Shown here: one piece after another, positions 5,271 through 7,831 of the stretch
Layout: each line of letters begins with the position of its first letter
Position numbering within the stretch: position 1 is the first letter of the stretch
Assembly (NCBI GenBank): GCA_027081375.1
Contig: JALWKR010000020.1
Coordinates: 1 to 7,831 of the forward strand
DNA: 7,831 nucleotides
Direction: 5' to 3'
Source of the DNA: Persephonella sp.
Lineage (GTDB): Bacteria > Aquificota > Aquificia > Aquificales > Hydrogenothermaceae
The notes under the pieces: generated by a model
Told to the model about the DNA's origin: nothing
What the model saw: only the letters and a program-made list of their open reading frames with translations
Databases searched by the model: none
Translations under genes and position numbers: made by a program

Positions 5271-6042
5271 CGTGATTTTTTACTTGTATATAAGTGCTGT
5301 TGTTTTTTACTTTTTTCTATTTTTATTTTTAGGAAGTAACCTTGAATTCTGGCTTAAAGATATATCTGCCTGTTATACAAAAATGGATTTTGTTAGCTTT
5401 TTAAAAAACCACCTGAATATATTTTTATACCTCTCTATTTTGTTGGTATTTATGTTCTATTTTTCAAACTTTTTACTTTCTTTTATGAAAAATCTTTTCC
5501 ATTATCTAAAAATGAAAAAAACATTAGAGAAACTTTGGCTAAAGAAATATAAAAATCTTGTTATCCTTGATACAAAAGAACTTATCGCTTTTAACTTTGG
5601 ACTTTTTAGAAGATATATTGTTTTGTCTAAAGGAGTATTAAACCTAAATAAGCAGGAGAAAAAGCATATTTTTAACCATGAAAAAATACATTTTTTAGGA
5701 AATGACAGCTTAAAGTTTTTTGCTGTTTCTGTGCTATCTTCACTTTTTCCAAAAGGTAAGAAGCTGGAAAAGGTATACAAACTAGCTAGAGAGATAGAAG
5801 TTGATTTAACTGTAGAAAAAAATAAATATGATTATCTAAAAACCCTTCTTAAGTTTGTAGAGAAAAAGTCTTATGTATCTGTTCCAATGGCTAATCTTTA
5901 TATAGGAGAGAGATTAAACTTTGTTTTAGAAGAAAAAGAACCACCTATTCCTAAATATATATTTTTCCTGTTGTTTTCCATCTTATCTATTTTTACCTTT
6001 GCTTTCGCTTATAAAACCTGCTTCTGCGGAGTTATGTTATGA
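5257..6042 (+). CDS. BlaR1-like M56 family membrane zinc metalloprotease, lacking a sensor domain
   Basis: This 261-aa membrane protease has membrane segments at about 7-26, 54-78 and 232-252. The zinc motif HEKIH is at 141-145, preceded by FGLFRRYIVLSKGVLNL (114-130) and followed by LGND. AREIEVD (177-183) resembles the E-x-x-x-D third-ligand motif of M48/M56 enzymes, with Glu179 the likely ligand. If the N-terminus is inside, the protease part (79-231) is cytoplasmic, as in BlaR1, where it triggers loss of BlaI. BlaR1/MecR1 have about 585-600 aa because a penicillin-binding sensor domain follows the last membrane segment. Here only nine residues follow, containing CFC and a Met (Cys255, Cys257, Met260). 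The short loop 27-53 has Cys39. The start ATG lies inside the repressor gene with a weak ribosome binding site, and a GTG at 5272 is an alternative. The stop overlaps the next start (ATGA). Confidence 0.82.
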   Translation: MRKSDVIFYLYISAVVFYFFLFLFLGSNLEFWLKDISACYTKMDFVSFLKNHLNIFLYLSILLVFMFYFSNFLLSFMKNLFHYLKMKKTLEKLWLKKYKNLVILDTKELIAFNFGLFRRYIVLSKGVLNLNKQEKKHIFNHEKIHFLGNDSLKFFAVSVLSSLFPKGKKLEKVYKLAREIEVDLTVEKNKYDYLKTLLKFVEKKSYVSVPMANLYIGERLNFVLEEKEPPIPKYIFFLLFSILSIFTFAFAYKTCFCGVML

Positions 6043-7256
6043 GAACTTTTGTTTTTTTGGTGCTTTTGTTTACTACAATATGTAGCAAAGCTTTTAGTAT
6101 AGAGATAGAAAATATTATAGAAAACATAAAGGCAAACAATCCACAGCTTCAGGAGATAAGAGAAAAGCTAGGTATATACAAATACAAAAAAGAGTTTGAA
6201 ACTTCCTTACCTGATTTTAATCTAGATATATCTATAAACGACATTCAGCTTTTTTACAGACCATTAGACAGAAATATAGAACCTATGCAGAGTATAGGAA
6301 TTGGTATATCTAGAAAAATTCCTTATTTGGAAAAGTTAAAAACTAAAGGTGAGATTGTATATAAAGAGCTCTCTACAGAAAAAATAAATCTCATAAAAAC
6401 ACAGCAGGAAGTTTTAGAAAAAGCCTATCTATCAATATATAAGATATGGCTTATTCAAAGAAAGCTAGATCTAATTAATCATTACAAAGATGTAGCAAAA
6501 AGTATTATATCCCTGTCTAATGTTAGCTATTCTGTAGGAAAAGCATCTCAAAGTGATATTTTAAATGCACAGGTTTATTACACGTTTTTAAAAAAGAAAG
6601 AAAATACTCTAAAAAAAGCTCTAGAAAAGGAAAAGATAAAAATCTACTCCCTTGCAGGAAGAAAAATAAAGATAGGAAACGTTAGTATAAAAGAGGAAAA
6701 GAAGAAAAAATTGAAAGAGTATATTTCAAAAATAAAAAACTCTCCAGAGTATCTTTTTATGTCCCAAAAGATAAAAACCCAAAAAGAAAGAGAAAGACTT
6801 GCTAAGTTATCCTTTTATCCAGATTTTAAGGTTTTTATAAAATACTTTTACAGAAAATCTTTTAATGACTATGTCTCTGCAGGAGTATCATTTCCTCTAA
6901 CTTTTTTAAACAAAGATAGATATCTCTCAAAGATTAGTCTTGAAAAGAAAAAAACAACTGTATATGAGAAGAAGCTAAAAACTGTAGAAGAGAAACTAAA
7001 AGAAGATATACAAACAAATTATCAGACAATAGAAGAGACAGAAGAAAATCTTAAAATTCTAAGGCTTATGAAAGAGCAGATTATAGAAACCTATAGGGCA
7101 ATACTTTCTGAATTCAAAGTTGGTAAAAGAAATATGGTAGATGTTTTATCTGTTTTGAAACAGCTTCTTTACACAGAAGAACAGATCCTTGATGAAACAT
7201 ACAAAAAATACGCTTCAATCATAAAAATAAAAGCAGATGTTGGAGAATTAAGATGA
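6039..7256 (+). CDS. TolC/CusC-family outer membrane efflux protein
   Basis: This 405-aa outer-membrane channel subunit has a signal peptide at about 1-18 (basic MR, hydrophobic FVFLVLLFTTI, likely cleavage after SKA). The Cys15 context does not form a lipobox, unlike E. coli CusC. The mature protein has the two-fold OEP repeat: YSVGKASQSDILNAQ (164-178) and FKVGKRNMVDVLSVLKQL (359-376), each followed by long charged helices, and beta-strand segments around 59-92 and 259-289 (including AGVSFPL). Trimers of this family form the outer exit duct of tripartite pumps, with a periplasmic adaptor and an RND transporter. GGAG at 6028-6031 is 7 bases before the ATG. The gene overlaps both neighbours by ATGA, which implies coupled translation with the protease upstream and the CusB-like adaptor downstream. 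At 405 aa it is slightly shorter than typical members of about 420-470 aa, but both repeats are present. Confidence 0.9.
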   Translation: MRTFVFLVLLFTTICSKAFSIEIENIIENIKANNPQLQEIREKLGIYKYKKEFETSLPDFNLDISINDIQLFYRPLDRNIEPMQSIGIGISRKIPYLEKLKTKGEIVYKELSTEKINLIKTQQEVLEKAYLSIYKIWLIQRKLDLINHYKDVAKSIISLSNVSYSVGKASQSDILNAQVYYTFLKKKENTLKKALEKEKIKIYSLAGRKIKIGNVSIKEEKKKKLKEYISKIKNSPEYLFMSQKIKTQKERERLAKLSFYPDFKVFIKYFYRKSFNDYVSAGVSFPLTFLNKDRYLSKISLEKKKTTVYEKKLKTVEEKLKEDIQTNYQTIEETEENLKILRLMKEQIIETYRAILSEFKVGKRNMVDVLSVLKQLLYTEEQILDETYKKYASIIKIKADVGELR

Positions 7257-7831
7257 AAAAGATATTTATTCTTATATCTGTTTTTCTAGCAGGTTTAGGA
7301 GCAGGATTAGTTATCTCAATGAAAGACATTCTTTTAGAGTACAAAGATATATTTTTAAACAAATCAGAAACTAAACAGATAGAGTCTTTAAAGCTTCCAA
7401 AAAAAGCTCCTGAGTTTAAACCTGAAGCTATAAATCAGCTTATAAACATTGACACAACTGTAGTGAAAAAGATGGAGCTATTTAAAAAGATTGAAACATA
7501 CGCAGATATAAAGTATCCAGAAGATCAGACAAAGGAGATAACCTTAAAGTTTAGTGGTTATGTAAAAACATTATACGCAGACTTTGAAGGTAAATATATA
7601 AAAAAAGGACAGCCTCTACTGTCTCTATACAGTCCTGAACTTGTTTCTGCTCAGGAAGAGTTTTTAAGAGCTTACAGATATTATCTGAAAACAAAAAATC
7701 TTGAAGACAACGTCTTAAAAGAAAGTGCAAAACAGATGTATCTATCAGCTCTGCAGAAGCTAAAATACTGGGATCTGTCTGAAAAGCAGATAAATCTTTT
7801 AAAAAATAAAGGAAAGATAAAAGAGTATATA
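7253..7831 (+). CDS. CusB-like RND efflux periplasmic adaptor (membrane fusion protein), 3'-truncated by window edge
   Basis: The frame opens at the ATG at 7253 and continues to the window end (193 residues; CusB-type proteins are around 400-500 aa). The N-terminus has Lys-Lys and a hydrophobic stretch at about 4-21, so the protein is anchored in or exported across the inner membrane. SGYVKTLYADFEGKYIKKGQ followed by PLLSLYSPELVSAQEEFL (101-138) is the barrel-sandwich hybrid signature of metal-type adaptors, with the SPEL..AQ.E motif marking the start of the helical hairpin (about 129-185). Such adaptors join the inner-membrane RND pump to the TolC-like channel and, in Cus systems, take metal from a periplasmic chaperone. 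GGAG at 7242-7245 is 7 bases upstream, and the ATGA overlap couples it to the channel gene. A CusA-type pump is expected just beyond the window. The substrate (Cu/Ag or another divalent metal) is inferred from family and context. Confidence 0.87.
   Translation, partial: MKKIFILISVFLAGLGAGLVISMKDILLEYKDIFLNKSETKQIESLKLPKKAPEFKPEAINQLINIDTTVVKKMELFKKIETYADIKYPEDQTKEITLKFSGYVKTLYADFEGKYIKKGQPLLSLYSPELVSAQEEFLRAYRYYLKTKNLEDNVLKESAKQMYLSALQKLKYWDLSEKQINLLKNKGKIKEYI

Noticed and set aside
5502..5780. 92-codon minus-strand frame inside the M56 protease gene
   Set aside because: Covers the complement of the HEKIH region; composition is that of an antisense artefact.
4842..6042. Interpretation of the BlaI/BlaR1-like pair as a beta-lactam resistance system
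   Set aside because: The protease has no penicillin-binding sensor domain, and no beta-lactamase or PBP is present; neighbours are metal-efflux type genes.
1..7831. CRISPR array, tRNA/rRNA, insertion sequence or phage attachment site
   Set aside because: No regularly spaced repeats, no cloverleaf-like GC-rich segments, no transposase or integrase motifs and no flanking direct repeats were seen on either strand.

Overview
This is a strongly AT-rich bacterial window. The proteins are rich in Lys, Glu, Ile and Tyr, and several genes carry clear GGAGG-type ribosome binding sites. A close relative of the archaeal aldolase-type enzyme MJ0400, together with the overall gene style, suggests a low-GC thermophile such as Aquificota (Hydrogenothermaceae, for example Sulfurihydrogenibium). 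That is an inference from protein style and recall, not a database match. No rRNA, tRNA, CRISPR array, transposase or integrase is visible.

Left part (1-1787, + strand): the C-terminal part of a HyuA-type hydantoinase/oxoprolinase subunit runs in from the left edge. It is followed 28 bp later by a complete Wzz-type polysaccharide chain-length determinant with two membrane segments. A G5/C5 hairpin separates this pair from the convergent gene on the other strand.

Middle (1793-4283, - strand): in the order of transcription there is a class I aldolase-family enzyme closest to ADH synthase (2-amino-3,7-dideoxy-D-threo-hept-6-ulosonate synthase). Next comes a 32-codon single-membrane-segment ORF with an excellent ribosome binding site. 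Then come an AI-2E family membrane protein and a YegP-like DUF1508 protein. A plausible promoter with a 14-bp perfect palindrome lies between the aldolase gene and the small ORF. Several starts need correction: the aldolase and AI-2E genes start with TTG, and the DUF1508 gene starts at a second ATG.

Right part (4436-7831, + strand): a tightly packed operon encodes a Met-rich YtkA/FixH-like lipoprotein, a BlaI/MecI-family winged-helix repressor, a shortened BlaR1-like M56 zinc metalloprotease, a TolC/CusC-like outer-membrane channel and the start of a CusB-like periplasmic adaptor. The last four genes overlap one another. This looks like a heavy-metal (probably Cu/Ag) RND efflux operon in which the BlaI/BlaR1 proteolytic switch, known from beta-lactam resistance, has been recruited. 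The protease has lost the beta-lactam sensor domain and ends, just past its last membrane segment, with a short Cys-x-Cys tail. The divergent intergenic region 4297-4435 holds a near-consensus promoter whose -35 box lies within one arm of a perfect inverted repeat.

The most interesting element is this mini-BlaR1/BlaI pair coupled to a metal efflux pump. Next are the small membrane ORF and the archaeal-type ADH synthase homologue.
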